A DNA stretch of 64,000 nucleotides from Saccharopolyspora phatthalungensis (GCF_014203395.1 NZ_JACHIW010000001.1:5625501-5689500); one strand, 5' to 3'. Positions 1 through 11,008 are shown, counted from the first letter of the stretch. Numbers and translations: made by a program. Notes: generated by a model from the sequence alone, not told the origin.

Positions 1-1037
<1,037 letters not shown>

Positions 1038-1142
1038 CTTACGCAGCACCCCCGACCGGGAACGGGCCGGAGGAACGCTGGTGACCATTGCCGGCCCGCC
1101 CGAGGCGCGGCCCGCCTCACCTCCGACGGAATCCCCGAGTCC

Positions 1143-2060
1143 TTATGGACGAACGCTGATGATCGTCTTGCCCTTGCGGCGCTCGGTCGAGTTGAGGGCC
1201 GCGACGGCGTCGTCGAGGGTCGCGACGTTGCCGATGTTCGTCCGCAGTCGTGCGTCCCGCACCCGCTGCACGATCTCACCCAGTTGGCCGCGATCGGACT
1301 CGACAACGAAGTCGACCGCCAGGCCGTCGGTGGGCCGCGCCTCGGTCGGCCCGACGACGGACACCAGCGTTCCTCCGGCCCGAATCAGGCCTGCGGACCG
1401 CCTCTGGATGTCGCCGCCGATGACATCGAAAACCACATCGACTCCGCCGACGTCTTCCAGCGCATCGTTGTCGAGGTCGACGAACTCTTGCGCGCCGAAG
1501 TCGAGCGTCTTCCGGCGGTCGGCGGCGCGTCCGGCGCCGATGACGTAGGCGCCGAACTCGCGTGCGAGTTGCGTCACCATCGTCCCGACTGAGCCGGCCG
1601 CGCCATGCACGAGGACGCTCCGCCCCGCCTGAAGGCGGCCGTGCTCGAACAGCCCTTGCCATGCGGTCAAGCCCGAGATCGGCAGGCTCGCGCCCACCGT
1701 GAAGTCGACGTCGCCCGGCAGCGGCGCGAGGTTGCGTGCCTCGACGGCCACGTACTCCGCCAGGGTGCCGTTGCGATGCCAGTCCGTGAGGCCGAACACC
1801 CGCTGTCCCACCGACAGCCCCGTCGTGCCGTACCCGAGAGCGGCGACCACTCCGGCCAGCTCGTGCCCAGGGATCGACGGTGTTCGGTCACGGTCGGCGC
1901 GATCGGTCCAGGTCGAGGGCCACGCCAGCTCAGTCGGAACGAATCCCGACGAATGAACCTGAACAACGACGTCGTTTATCGCTGCCGGCGGCTCGGGCCG
2001 CTCCACCAGCGTCATCCCGGCCGTTCCCGCAGCCTGATCCGTCACCACGATCGCCTTCAT
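1143..2060 (-). CDS. NADP-dependent quinone oxidoreductase-like (MDR family)
   Basis: A 305-residue medium-chain dehydrogenase/reductase of the zinc-free quinone oxidoreductase type. It probably reduces a quinone or enone with NADPH in the cytoplasm. The N-terminal GroES-like domain has the PGHELAGVV motif, followed by the GLTAWQGLFEHG segment. The Rossmann nucleotide site is VLVHGAAGSVGTMVTQLA, and the C-terminus ends GKTIISVRP. The start at 2060 (MKAIVVTDQ) is preceded by GGAGGAG about nine bases upstream. The frame stays open further upstream, but that stretch belongs to a decayed second copy of this gene. Substrate is unknown. Confidence 0.88.
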   Translation of the reverse strand: MKAIVVTDQAAGTAGMTLVERPEPPAAINDVVVQVHSSGFVPTELAWPSTWTDRADRDRTPSIPGHELAGVVAALGYGTTGLSVGQRVFGLTDWHRNGTLAEYVAVEARNLAPLPGDVDFTVGASLPISGLTAWQGLFEHGRLQAGRSVLVHGAAGSVGTMVTQLAREFGAYVIGAGRAADRRKTLDFGAQEFVDLDNDALEDVGGVDVVFDVIGGDIQRRSAGLIRAGGTLVSVVGPTEARPTDGLAVDFVVESDRGQLGEIVQRVRDARLRTNIGNVATLDDAVAALNSTERRKGKTIISVRP

Positions 2061-2127
2061 GGGAATTGTCTCCTCCGTCATTTGTCTCTTTGGTGGAAAT
2101 GTTGCATCGATGGGCGTGTGTCGCTCC

Positions 2128-2340
2128 CGGACGAACGCGGATGATCGTTTGCCCGCTGATCCGCTCGGTCGGATTGAAGGCGGCGACGGCATCGTCGAGG
2201 GACGCGACCTTGCCGATGTTCGTCCGCAGTCGTCCGTCCCGCACCCGCTGGACGACCTCACTCAGCTGGGCAAGATCGGAGGCGACAACAAAGTCGATCG
2301 CCAAAGCGGGCCCCGGCGGCCGCTGCTCTGGCGCGCCGGG
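2128..2340 (-). pseudogene. C-terminal remnant of a second quinone oxidoreductase
   Basis: About 70 codons on the minus strand are homologous to the last 70 residues of the intact oxidoreductase directly downstream. The remnant has RTNIGKVASLDDAVAAFNP where the intact gene has RTNIGNVATLDDAVAALNS, and both end in T-I-I-x-V-R-P. No N-terminal half, start codon or upstream promoter is visible, and the frame lacks a stop at the homologous position. I read it as the surviving tail of a tandem duplicate whose front has been deleted. The rest of the gap to the next gene (2341-2501) holds no recognisable gene. Confidence 0.8.
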
Positions 2341-2501
2341 CTCGGGGCGGACCTGCTGGCTCGGGCGGGCGGTCTGTTTGTGACATGCGTCCCGGCGGGC
2401 CGGTGCCTTCCCGCAGGGAATAACTCGCAGGACAGAATCGTTCGTGGAAGTAGTTTAATCTCGTACTAAATGAGCGGGATCTGGCCAGCGAGGGAGTTCA
2501 C

Positions 2502-3599
2502 ATGCAGTTCGGGATCTTCACGGTCGGCGACGTCACCCCCGACCCGACCAACGGCCGCGCCCCCTCCGAGCCCGAGCGGATCAAGGCCATGGTGCGAATC
2601 GCGCTCAAGGCCGAGGAGATCGGGCTGGACGTCTTCGCCACCGGCGAGCACCACAATCCGCCGTTCGTGCCCTCCTCGCCGACCACCATGCTCGGCTACG
2701 TGGCGGCGCGGACCGAGCGCCTGATCTTGTCCACCGCGACGACGCTGATCACCACCAACGACCCGGTCAAGATCGCCGAGGACTTCGCGATGCTCCAGCA
2801 CCTGGCCGACGGCCGGGTCGACCTGATGCTGGGCCGCGGCAACACCGGCCCGGTGTACCCGTGGTTCGGCCAGGACATCCGCCAGGGCATCCCGCTGGCG
2901 GTCGAGAACTACGGCCTGCTGCACCGGCTGTGGCGGGAGGACGTGGTCGACTGGGAGGGCAGGTTCCGCACCCCGCTCCAGTCGTTCACCTCGACCCCGC
3001 GGCCGCTGGACGGCGTGCCGCCGTTCGTCTGGCACGGTTCCATCCGCAGCCCGGAGATCGCCGAGCAGGCCGCCTACTACGGCGACGGTTTCTTCCACAA
3101 CCACATCTTCTGGCCCAAGGAGCACACCCAGCGGATGGTCGACCTCTACCGGAGGCGGTTCGAGCACTACGGGCACGGCTCGGCGGACCAGGCGATCGTC
3201 GGGCTCGGCGGCCAGGTGTTCATGCGGAAGAACTCCCAGGACGCCGTCCGCGAGTTCCGGCCCTACTTCGACCACGCCCCGGTTTACGGCGGCGGGCCGT
3301 CGCTGGAGGAGTTCAGCGAGCAGACGCCGCTGACCGTGGGCAGCCCGCAGGAGGTCATCGACCGCACGCTGAAGTTCCGCGAATACGTCGGCGACTACCA
3401 GCGCCAGCTTTTCCTGATGGACCATGCCGGGCTGCCGCTCAAGACCGTCCTGGAGCAACTCGACCTGCTCGGCGAGGAGGTGGTCCCGGTGCTGCGCAAG
3501 GAGTTCGAACTGCGTCGGCCCGAGCACGTCCCGGCGGCCCCGACGCACGCATCGCTGGTGGCCGCGGCCGAAACGAAGCAGACGGAGACAGTGAAATGA
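2502..3599 (+). CDS. LLM class flavin-dependent oxidoreductase
   Basis: A 365-residue luciferase-like TIM-barrel monooxygenase that would use reduced FMN or F420 to oxidise an unidentified substrate. Typical features are the N-terminal strand QFGIFTVGDV, the ATGEHHNPPFVPSSP loop after strand 2, LMLGRGNTGPVYPWFG, and the late FFHNHIFWP segment. The ATG at 2502 has GAGGGAG upstream. The gene overlaps by four bases (ATGA) with a short frame that begins like a partner gene but stops after six codons. A flavin reductase commonly follows this subfamily, so its partner may have been lost. Confidence 0.9.
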   Translation: MQFGIFTVGDVTPDPTNGRAPSEPERIKAMVRIALKAEEIGLDVFATGEHHNPPFVPSSPTTMLGYVAARTERLILSTATTLITTNDPVKIAEDFAMLQHLADGRVDLMLGRGNTGPVYPWFGQDIRQGIPLAVENYGLLHRLWREDVVDWEGRFRTPLQSFTSTPRPLDGVPPFVWHGSIRSPEIAEQAAYYGDGFFHNHIFWPKEHTQRMVDLYRRRFEHYGHGSADQAIVGLGGQVFMRKNSQDAVREFRPYFDHAPVYGGGPSLEEFSEQTPLTVGSPQEVIDRTLKFREYVGDYQRQLFLMDHAGLPLKTVLEQLDLLGEEVVPVLRKEFELRRPEHVPAAPTHASLVAAAETKQTETVK

Positions 3600-3653
3600 G
3601 TGAAATCGCCCGGTAAGGTGCCCCGCACCGAGTTGCCGGATACGGTGGCAGGC

Positions 3654-5030
3654 ATGAGCGAACGGATCCCGGGTTCGGAGCGGGCCGGGTTGACCGACAC
3701 CGTCGCGCGGCTGCGCGCCGAGGGCGTCGAAATGGTCGAGATGTCCTTTGTGGACAACGCCGGGATCGTGCGGGTCAAGTCTGTGCCACTGGACCGGTTG
3801 CCCGCCGCGGCGCGCTTCGGTGTCGGGGCCTCGCCGTGCTTCGAGACGTTCACCTTTGACGATGTCATGGTGCCGGGCCGCTACCTCGGCGGGCCCGACG
3901 GCGACCTGCGGCTGGTGCCCGACCTGGACCGGTTGGTGCGGCTGGCGGCGCTGCCCGGCTGGGCCTGGGCCCCGGCCGACAAGTTCGGCCAGGACGGGCA
4001 GCGGTTCGTCGCCTGCCAGCGGGCGTTCGTGGCTCGCCAGGTGCAGGCCGCGGCCGACGCGGGGCTGACCACTCTCGCCGCTTTCGAGCACGAATGGGCG
4101 CTGGCTGCGTCCGACACCGACGAGTTCGTCCCGGCCTTCACCGGACCCGCCTACGGCCAGGTGCGTTTGGAGAGCACCGCCGACTACGCGCTAGAACTCG
4201 TCGCCGCGCTGCGGGAGCAGGGGTTGGACGTTCAGCAGTTCCACCCCGAATACGCGGTCGGCCAGGTGGAGTTGTCCGTGGCGGCGAAGGATCCGCTCGG
4301 TGCGGCCGACGACGCGATATTGGTGCGGCACACGGTGCGGGCGGTTTCGCGTCGGCACGGCTGGCGCGCTAGCTTCGCGCCTTGCCTCGTTCCCGGCGGC
4401 GCGGGCTCCGGTGGGCACCTGCACCTGTCGGTGCACGACGCGGACGGCAACCTGCTCGCGGATGGCCCCGGACGCTACGGCATGCAGCCCGCCGGGGAGG
4501 CGTTCTTGGCCGGTGTGCTGCGGGAACTGCCCGCGCTGCAGGCCATCGGCGGCGGTAATCCGGCGAGTTTCCTCCGGCTTGAGCCGTCCCGCTGGGCCGG
4601 GGTGTGGCAGGTGTGGGGCCGGGAGACGCGGGAGGCCGCGATCCGGTTGATCACCGGCACGATCGGCACCCGGCAATGGGCCGCCAACGCCGAGGTGAAG
4701 TGCTTCGACGCCACGGCAAACCCGTACCTGACGGTCGGTGCCGTGCTGGCGGCAGGGCTCGCGGGCGTGCGCGAGGAATTGCGGCTGCCCACGGAGATCA
4801 CCGGTGACCCGGCGTCCCTGTCCGACGACGAGCGAGCCGCGGCGGAAATCCGCCGACTGCCCACGAACGCGGCGGAGGCGGCGGACGCGCTGGAGACGTC
4901 GGTGGTGCTGTCCGATGCGCTGGGCAAGGAGTTGCACGACGCTATGCTCACGGTTCGCCGCGCCGAGGCGCAGCGATTCGCCGACACCGACCCCGGCGAA
5001 CTCGCCGCTGTCACTCGCTGGCGCTGGTGA
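3654..5030 (+). CDS. Glutamine synthetase family protein (GlnA-like/FluG-like)
   Basis: A 458-residue member of the GS-I fold. The N-terminal beta-grasp domain contains SFVDNAGIVRVKSVPLDRLP, a signature of glutamine-synthetase-like ligases rather than housekeeping GlnA. The catalytic domain shows AFEHEWAL, QVELSVAAKDPL, GSGGHLHLSVHDADG and EVKCFDATANPYLTVGA. Likely reaction: ATP-dependent gamma-glutamylation of an amine. ATG 3654 is preferred to the in-frame GTG at 3600 because the family N-terminus starts there, though no strong ribosome site is visible. The FluG-like amidohydrolase at 16.0 kb is of the type often fused to or paired with such enzymes, but here it is separate. Confidence 0.85.
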   Translation: MSERIPGSERAGLTDTVARLRAEGVEMVEMSFVDNAGIVRVKSVPLDRLPAAARFGVGASPCFETFTFDDVMVPGRYLGGPDGDLRLVPDLDRLVRLAALPGWAWAPADKFGQDGQRFVACQRAFVARQVQAAADAGLTTLAAFEHEWALAASDTDEFVPAFTGPAYGQVRLESTADYALELVAALREQGLDVQQFHPEYAVGQVELSVAAKDPLGAADDAILVRHTVRAVSRRHGWRASFAPCLVPGGAGSGGHLHLSVHDADGNLLADGPGRYGMQPAGEAFLAGVLRELPALQAIGGGNPASFLRLEPSRWAGVWQVWGRETREAAIRLITGTIGTRQWAANAEVKCFDATANPYLTVGAVLAAGLAGVREELRLPTEITGDPASLSDDERAAAEIRRLPTNAAEAADALETSVVLSDALGKELHDAMLTVRRAEAQRFADTDPGELAAVTRWRW

Positions 5031-5243
5031 TCCCTGAGCGAGGATTTCGCCGCCGATACCCGGGAATCCGGCTGATGCGCACCGTGGATCCACAGTGGAC
5101 GCGGCGGCGAAGATCGGCCACCGGACGGCCGTTTCGGTGGGGCCGGTGCTTGGTCGTGCCGCGCTGGTCGGCCGAACACTGTGCGCGAGCCGAACACAGC
5201 GCGCAAGTATGCTCGTACCGCCGGGCGAGCAGGGGAGGCGGCG

Positions 5244-6461
5244 ATGGCTGAGGTGACCAACCCACCTGCCCGCAACACGCGCCCGCGCAACCGCCGGGCC
5301 CTGATCACCGCCGCCGCGGCGGACCTGTTCTACCGGCTTGGATACGCACGGGTCGGGATGAGCGACATCGCCGAGGCCGTCGGGGTCGGATCGTCGGCGC
5401 TGTACCGGCACTTCGCGGGCAAGCAGCAACTGCTGATCCGCGTGGTGCTCGACGAGCTCCACCCGTTCAGCGCGATCGCCGCGCAGGTGACCGACCGCGA
5501 CCTCGACGAGGTGGTCGCCGAGCTCGCCGCCGCCGCGCTGGACCACCGCCAGCTCGGCGTGCTGTGGCAGCGCGAGGCCCGCCACCTGCCGGATGAGCAG
5601 CGCGACTTGCTGCGCGAGGAGTTGCGCGGCGTCGCCAGCGGGCTCGCCGAGGTCGCGCGAGCCTTCCAACCCGAGCTGACCGGCGAGGACGCCCGGTTCC
5701 GCGCCTGGTGCATGTTCAGCGTTCTGACCAGCCCGTCTTACCACCAGGTGGACCTGCCCCGGCGCGAGTTCGAGCAGCTGTTGCGGGCGATGGTGGTCGT
5801 CATCGGAAGACAGCCGCCGCAGCGCTTCGCCGACCGCCGCGCGGCCGACTCCGACCAGCGGTCCGCACTGTTCGCCGGGCGCGCTTCCCGGCGCCGGTTG
5901 CTGCTGTCCGCGGCGATGCGGCTGTTCTCCGACGCCGGCTACACCAAGGTGACCACCGAGGACGTCGGTGCGGCGGCGGGCATCGCCGGACCCAGCCTGT
6001 ACAACTACTTCGCCAGCAAACAGGAACTGCTCGGCACCGTGATCACCCGCGGCAACGCGTGGCTGGAGGTCGAGCTCGAACGCACCCTGGCCAACACCCC
6101 GGCCGCCGACGACGCGCTGCGGGAGCTGCTGCGCTCCTACATCACGTTCGCCTTCGACCACGGCCGGTTCATCGACATCCTGGTCAGCGAGGTCAACCAC
6201 CTGCCGGATGCGGAACGGCACCGGGCGCGGCAGACCCAGCACGCCTACGTGGCCGAATGGGTCGGCCTGTTGTGCGAGGCCCGGCCGGAACTCGACCCGG
6301 TGCGCTCCCGGATCCTGGTTCAGGCGGCGTTGACGGCGGCCAACGACATGGCTCGCACCGGCGCGGTGCGCGACGTCGACGCGCTGTTGCGGATCGGGTC
6401 GGCGCTGATGTTGGACACCCCGGTCACCGACGTGCGACCGGCCACAGTGAATCCCGACTGA
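5244..6461 (+). CDS. Tandem TetR/AcrR transcriptional regulator (two HTH domains)
   Basis: A 405-residue regulator containing two complete TetR units. The first HTH lies near residues 20-65 (ALITAAAADLFYRLGYARVG, then IAEAVGVGSSALYRHFAGKQ). The second begins near residue 215 (LLLSAAMRLFSDAGYTKVTT, then AAGIAGPSLYNYFASKQ). Each is followed by a helical ligand-binding region. The usual TetR length is about 200 residues, so this is a double-length fusion that could act as an internal dimer. Start ATG 5244 follows AGGGGAGG. It stands between the GS-like gene and the acyl-CoA carboxylase cluster, so a role in lipid or acyl-CoA control is possible but not shown. Confidence 0.9.
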   Translation: MAEVTNPPARNTRPRNRRALITAAAADLFYRLGYARVGMSDIAEAVGVGSSALYRHFAGKQQLLIRVVLDELHPFSAIAAQVTDRDLDEVVAELAAAALDHRQLGVLWQREARHLPDEQRDLLREELRGVASGLAEVARAFQPELTGEDARFRAWCMFSVLTSPSYHQVDLPRREFEQLLRAMVVVIGRQPPQRFADRRAADSDQRSALFAGRASRRRLLLSAAMRLFSDAGYTKVTTEDVGAAAGIAGPSLYNYFASKQELLGTVITRGNAWLEVELERTLANTPAADDALRELLRSYITFAFDHGRFIDILVSEVNHLPDAERHRARQTQHAYVAEWVGLLCEARPELDPVRSRILVQAALTAANDMARTGAVRDVDALLRIGSALMLDTPVTDVRPATVNPD

Positions 6462-6738
6462 ACTACTACTAACGATTCACTTAGCCTTCGAACCAGCTGG
6501 CAAGGAGCGCCTTAGTCTCAATCTGGCTGGCTAGTGCCTGCTCACTTCGGGATTGACTTCCGAAATCGTGCGGCACTAAGCTCCCGACGACTAGGTCTGC
6601 CCGCGCGTACATCGCATCTGGGGCTAGTGTGACCAATTGGCCCCGTGTGCCGAGGTGGTCACCCGCGCCCGAGCCTGGATTGCCGCGGGTAGGCGGCAGA
6701 CACTGGAGCCGAGCAGGTAACGAGGACGGGTTGGTTGC

Positions 6739-8379
6739 ATGAGCAGCGCGACGGAGCCGGTCGGTCAGCCGCCGGTGGACGTGCCGAACATCCACACGAC
6801 CGCCGGCAAACTGGCGGACCTGTACCGGCGCAGTGACGAGGCGGTGCACGCCGGCTCGGAGCGCGCGGTGGCCAAGCAGCACGCGAAGGGCAAGAACACC
6901 GCTCGCGAGCGCATCGACATGCTGGTGGACCCGGGTTCGTTCGTGGAGCTCGACGAGCACGCGCGGCACCGGTCCACGAATTTCGGCATGGACGCCAACC
7001 GCCCCTACGGCGACGGCGTGGTGACCGGGTACGGCACCATCGACGGCCGCAAGGTGTGCGTGTTCTCCCAGGACTTCACCGTCTTCGGCGGATCGCTGGG
7101 CGAGGTGTTCGGCGAGAAGATCGTCAAGGTCATGGACTTGGCGCTCAAGACCGGCTGCCCGCTGATCGGCATCAACGACTCCGGCGGCGCGCGAATTCAG
7201 GAAGGCGTCGTGGCGCTGGGCCTGTACGCCGAGATCTTCAAGCGCAACACCCACGCCTCCGGCGTGATCCCGCAGATCTCGCTGATCTTGGGCCCGTGCG
7301 CGGGCGGTGCGGTGTACTCCCCGGCGATCACCGACTTCACCGTGATGGTCGACCAGACCTCGCACATGTTCATCACCGGGCCGGACGTGATCAAGACGGT
7401 AACCGGGGAGGACGTGACCTTCGAGGAACTCGGCGGCGCGCGCACCCACAACTCGCGTTCCGGCAACGCGCACTACCTGGCCACCGACGAGGCGGACGCC
7501 ATCGCCTATGTCAAGGAGCTGCTGTCGTTCTTGCCCAGCAACAACCTGGCCGAGGCGCCGGTGTTCGAGGGTGCCGATACCGGCACCGGGCCGGTGGCCG
7601 ACTCGATCACCGATGCCGACCGCGAACTGGACACGCTTGTCTCGGATTCGCCGAACCAGCCCTACGACATGCACGAGGTCGTCACCCGCGTTGTGGACGA
7701 CGAGGAATTCCTTGAGGTCGGGGGGCTTTTCGCCCCCAACATCATCACCGGCTACGGGCGCATCGAGGGCCGCCCGGTGGGCGTGGTGGCCAACCAGCCC
7801 ACCCAGTTCGCGGGCACCCTGGACATCGATGCCAGCGAGAAGGCCGCGCGGTTCGTGCGCACCTGCGACGCCTTCAACATTCCGGTGCTGACCTTCGTGG
7901 ACGTGCCGGGCTTCCTGCCCGGCACCGACCAGGAGTGGAACGGCATCATCCGGCGCGGCGCGAAGCTGCTGTACGCCTACGCCGAGGCCACCGTCCCGCT
8001 GGTCACGGTGATCACCCGCAAAGCCTATGGCGGGGCCTACGACGTGATGGGCTCCAAGCACTTGGGCGCCGACATCAACTTGGCGTGGCCGACCGCGCAG
8101 ATCGCGGTGATGGGCGCCCAGGGCGCGGTGAACATCCTGTACCGGCGGCAGCTGGCGGAGGCGGTCGAGGCCGGCGAGGACGTCGAGGCGGTGCGGGCGC
8201 AGTTGCAGGCGGAGTACGAGGACACCCTCTGCAACCCGTACGTGGCCGCCGAACGCGGCTACGTCGACTCGGTGATCCCGCCATCCCACACCCGCGGGTA
8301 TGTGGCGCGATCGCTGCGGATGCTGCGCGACAAGCGCGCCAGCCTGCCCGCGAAGAAGCACGGCAACATCCCCCTGTGA
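6739..8379 (+). CDS. accD: Acyl-CoA carboxylase beta subunit (carboxyltransferase)
   Basis: A 546-residue carboxyltransferase that moves the carboxyl group from carboxybiotin to acetyl- or propionyl-CoA, making malonyl- or methylmalonyl-CoA for fatty acids and polyketides. It has the two crotonase-fold halves. The N half contains [18 protein letters not shown] and an oxyanion-hole [11 protein letters not shown]. The C half contains [15 protein letters not shown] and [16 protein letters not shown]. It closely resembles propionyl-CoA carboxylase beta (AccD5/PccB-like). It is followed by the small epsilon subunit and then the biotinylated alpha subunit, a standard actinobacterial arrangement. 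Substrate choice cannot be settled by eye. Confidence 0.95.
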   Translation: MSSATEPVGQPPVDVPNIHTTAGKLADLYRRSDEAVHAGSERAVAKQHAKGKNTARERIDMLVDPGSFVELDEHARHRSTNFGMDANRPYGDGVVTGYGTIDGRKVCVFSQDFTVFGGSLGEVFGEKIVKVMDLALKTGCPLIGINDSGGARIQEGVVALGLYAEIFKRNTHASGVIPQISLILGPCAGGAVYSPAITDFTVMVDQTSHMFITGPDVIKTVTGEDVTFEELGGARTHNSRSGNAHYLATDEADAIAYVKELLSFLPSNNLAEAPVFEGADTGTGPVADSITDADRELDTLVSDSPNQPYDMHEVVTRVVDDEEFLEVGGLFAPNIITGYGRIEGRPVGVVANQPTQFAGTLDIDASEKAARFVRTCDAFNIPVLTFVDVPGFLPGTDQEWNGIIRRGAKLLYAYAEATVPLVTVITRKAYGGAYDVMGSKHLGADINLAWPTAQIAVMGAQGAVNILYRRQLAEAVEAGEDVEAVRAQLQAEYEDTLCNPYVAAERGYVDSVIPPSHTRGYVARSLRMLRDKRASLPAKKHGNIPL

Positions 8380-8419
8380 CGGTCGTGAGCGGATTCCCAC
8401 TCACGAGGAGGTACCCGAG

Positions 8420-8677
8420 ATGAGCCAGGACACAGACGCGACGCCGGACCAGCGTCCGGTGCTGCGCATCGTGCGCGGCGATCCCGACCCGGTCGAGATC
8501 GCCGCGCTGACCGCGGCTCTGACCGGCCTGGCCGCCGCGAAGGCCGCGGCGGCGACGCCGGAGCAGAAGCCGATGTCGCTGTGGGGCGACCCGGCCGCCG
8601 CGGTGCGACACCCGGCGGGCCGCCGGCCGCTGCGCCCGGGCCCGCACGCCTGGCGCGCGTCGGCCCTGCCGGGCTGA
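8420..8677 (+). CDS. Acyl-CoA carboxylase epsilon subunit
   Basis: An 85-residue protein matching the small epsilon subunits that stabilise actinobacterial acyl-CoA carboxylases. The N-terminal part PVLRIVRGDPDPVEIAALTA is the family core, followed by an Ala-rich helix and an SLWGDP motif. The start at 8420 is preceded by GAGGAGGTAC. It lies between the beta and alpha subunit genes, so all three are probably one transcript and one complex. Confidence 0.9.
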   Translation: MSQDTDATPDQRPVLRIVRGDPDPVEIAALTAALTGLAAAKAAAATPEQKPMSLWGDPAAAVRHPAGRRPLRPGPHAWRASALPG

Positions 8678-8743
8678 TGTTCCCCGCCAACAAGATTTCG
8701 CCAGTTGTCCGGCGTCGCGCCGGGAAATGAGGAGTTGACCACT

Positions 8744-10507
8744 GTGGACGTGACGCCGATCAGCAAGGTCTTGATCGCCAACCGCGGTGAGATCGCGGTG
8801 CGGGTGATCCGCGCCTGCAAGGACGAGGGCATCGCCTCTGTCGCCGTTTACGCCGAGCCCGACGCCGACGCGACGTTCGTTCGGCTGGCCGACGAGGCCT
8901 TCGCGCTGGGCGGCTCGACCCCCGGTGAGTCGTACCTGAGCATCGACAAGATCATCGACGCGGCGAAGCGCGCGGAAGCCGACGCCGTGCACCCCGGTTA
9001 CGGGTTCCTGTCCGAAAACTCCGAGTTCGCCCAGGCGGTTCTCGACGCGGGGCTGATCTGGATCGGGCCGTCGCCGCAGGCGATCCGGGACCTCGGCGAC
9101 AAGGTCACCGCCCGGCACATCGCAACCCGCGCCGGGGCGCCGCTGGTTCCGGGGACCAAGGACCCGGTCTCGGGCGCCGACGAGGTGGTCGCCTTCGCCG
9201 AGGAGCACGGCCTGCCGGTGGCCATCAAGGCCGCCTTCGGCGGCGGCGGGCGGGGCCTGAAGGTCGCCCGGACGCTGGAGGAGATCCCCGAGCTGTATTC
9301 CTCGGCGGTGCGCGAGGCCGAGACCGCGTTCGGTCGCGGCGAATGCTTCGTGGAGCGCTACCTGGACCGGCCGCGCCACGTCGAGGCGCAGGTCCTCGCC
9401 GACCAGCACCGCAATGTGGTGGTCGTGGGCACCCGAGACTGCTCGTTGCAGCGGCGGCACCAGAAGCTCGTCGAGGAGGCCCCGGCGCCGTTCCTCACCG
9501 ACGAGCAGCGCCGCACCATCCACGAGGCGGCGCGGGCCATCTGCGCCGAGGCCGGCTACTACGGCGCGGGCACCGTGGAGTTCCTGGTGGGCCTAGAGGG
9601 GACGATTTCGTTCCTGGAGGTCAACACCCGGTTGCAGGTGGAGCACCCGGTCTCGGAGGAGACCACCGGCCTGGACCTGGTCCGCGAGCAGTTCCGCATC
9701 GCCGCCGGGGAGAAGCTGCGGATCACCGCGGACCCGGAGCCACGCGGCCATTCGATCGAGTTCCGGATCAACGGCGAGGACGCGGGTCGTAACTTCCTGC
9801 CCGCGCCGGGCACCGTGAGTCGCTTCGTCGCGCCGCAGGGGCCGGGCGTGCGGGTGGACGCCGGGGTCGAGACGGGCAGCGTGATCGGCGGCCAGTTCGA
9901 CTCGTTGCTGGCCAAGGTGATCGTCAGCGGTGCCGACCGGCAGCAGGCCCTGGAGCGGTCCCGGCGGGTGCTGGACGAGATGGTGGTCGAAGGCATGGCC
10001 ACGGTGCTGCCGTTCCATCGCGCGATCGTCCGCGACCCGGCGTTCGTCGGGACCGACGGTTTCACCGTGCACACGCGGTGGATCGAGACGGAGTTCGACA
10101 ACACCATCGAGCCGTTCACCGGCGGCGCCGAGGCGGAGGAGCCGGAGCCCCGCCAGACGGTCATCGTCGAGGTCGGGGGCCGTCGGCTGGAGGTCACGCT
10201 GCCCGCCGAGCTGGCCGCGCCGTCGGCCGCCCCGGCGGTGAAGGCCAAGCCACGCAAGCGTTCCGCGGGCAAGTCCGGCGCGGCGGTGTCCGGCGACGCG
10301 GTGACCGCGCCGATGCAGGGCACCATCGTGAAGATCGCCGTGGCCGACGGCCAGGAGGTCGCCGCCGGCGACCTGATCGCGGTCCTGGAAGCGATGAAGA
10401 TGGAAAACCCGGTCACGGCCCACAAATCGGGCACCGTCACCGGCCTGTCGGCCCAGCCGGGAGACTCGGTCTCCCAGGGCACCACCCTCTGCGAGCTCAA
10501 GGACTGA
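8744..10507 (+). CDS. accA: Acyl-CoA carboxylase alpha subunit (biotin carboxylase + BCCP)
   Basis: A 587-residue biotin-dependent carboxylase subunit that carboxylates its own biotin with ATP and bicarbonate. The biotin carboxylase domain starts [18 protein letters not shown] and includes the ATP-grasp loop [13 protein letters not shown] and the [15 protein letters not shown] motif. A linker rich in Ala, Pro and Lys leads to the biotinyl domain, with the biotin lysine in EAMKMENP near residue 552. GTG 8744 is chosen because TGAGGAG precedes it and the conserved N-terminus follows after a few residues. The partners are the beta and epsilon genes upstream. Confidence 0.95.
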   Translation: MDVTPISKVLIANRGEIAVRVIRACKDEGIASVAVYAEPDADATFVRLADEAFALGGSTPGESYLSIDKIIDAAKRAEADAVHPGYGFLSENSEFAQAVLDAGLIWIGPSPQAIRDLGDKVTARHIATRAGAPLVPGTKDPVSGADEVVAFAEEHGLPVAIKAAFGGGGRGLKVARTLEEIPELYSSAVREAETAFGRGECFVERYLDRPRHVEAQVLADQHRNVVVVGTRDCSLQRRHQKLVEEAPAPFLTDEQRRTIHEAARAICAEAGYYGAGTVEFLVGLEGTISFLEVNTRLQVEHPVSEETTGLDLVREQFRIAAGEKLRITADPEPRGHSIEFRINGEDAGRNFLPAPGTVSRFVAPQGPGVRVDAGVETGSVIGGQFDSLLAKVIVSGADRQQALERSRRVLDEMVVEGMATVLPFHRAIVRDPAFVGTDGFTVHTRWIETEFDNTIEPFTGGAEAEEPEPRQTVIVEVGGRRLEVTLPAELAAPSAAPAVKAKPRKRSAGKSGAAVSGDAVTAPMQGTIVKIAVADGQEVAAGDLIAVLEAMKMENPVTAHKSGTVTGLSAQPGDSVSQGTTLCELKD

Positions 10508-10707
10508 GGTTTAGAGCTCGCGCGGATTGATGTTGGTGGGTTGCCCGGATGTGGGTGCAGGCACTTCAGGACGCTTCGGGTGCGTCGCCCTCCCGCGTGT
10601 GACGAGATCGGCCAGTCGGGCGTAGCCACACCGGTTCCCAGCCATGTGGGAGCTGGACAACGGCCGCCGGGGGCCTTGGTGGTACACCCGTCGACGGCGA
10701 TGTTCCT

Positions 10708-10737
10708 GGAGGGCGATTTCGCGCGAAATCGCCCTCC
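10708..10737. repeat. Perfect 30-bp palindrome (GATTTC/GAAATC family)
   Basis: The left arm GGAGGGCGATTTCGC is followed directly by its exact reverse complement, giving a perfect palindrome with no spacer. It lies in the gap after the carboxylase alpha gene. Three other intergenic palindromes in this window share the GATTTC/GAAATC arms. It could act as a transcription end, a cruciform or a small dispersed repeat. Confidence 0.8.
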
Positions 10738-10790
10738 CCACTCTCCAGGTGGCGTGCCCAAGATGCGCGACCAGTAAGGAGATCGAGCGC

Positions 10791-10826
10791 AGGTCGGCCC
10801 CGCCCGGATTCGGGCGGGGCCGACCT
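10791..10826. terminator. Bidirectional stem-loop terminator
   Basis: A 16-bp perfect GC-rich stem, AGGTCGGCCCCGCCCG and its complement, closes over a four-base loop GATT. It sits between the end of the carboxylase alpha gene and the end of the convergent DUF397 gene, six bases from the latter's stop. It probably ends transcription from both sides. Confidence 0.85.
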
Positions 10827-10831
10827 GTGTT

Positions 10832-11008
10832 TCAGCGGTCGAACCGGCCGTTCCTGACGGCCCGCACGAAACCAGCGACGTCGACCCGCAGCGTGGGGCC
10901 GTTCGGGTCCTTGGAGTCGCGGACTTGGTCTAAGGTGCTCGTGAGCTCGACGCAGGTCGACGTGCTGGTGCTGTAGCTGGACTTGCGCCAGGTGGTCTCA
11001 GCGTTCAT
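10832..11008 (-). CDS. DUF397 small protein (module copy 1)
   Basis: A 58-residue DUF397 protein reading MNAETTWRKSSYS, then CVELTSTLDQVRDSKDPNGP, and ending FVRAVRNGRFDR. These short soluble proteins are encoded next to HTH-DUF5753 regulators in actinomycetes (WhiJ/AbaB-like systems) and are thought to modulate the partner. It overlaps the end of the HTH gene by 11 bases, so the two are translationally coupled. Two more DUF397 genes occur near 31 kb in the second copy of this module. Molecular function is not established. Confidence 0.9.
   Translation of the reverse strand: MNAETTWRKSSYSTSTSTCVELTSTLDQVRDSKDPNGPTLRVDVAGFVRAVRNGRFDR

Noticed and set aside
2466..4091. 541-codon open frame antisense to the LLM and glutamine-synthetase-like genes
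   Set aside because: Its composition is His/Arg/Gly/Leu-rich shadow coding opposite two well-conserved genes, as expected from high third-position GC.
4191..6242. 683-codon minus-strand open frame opposite the GS-like and TetR genes
   Set aside because: It is antisense to recognisable proteins, spans their gap, and shows no domain of its own.
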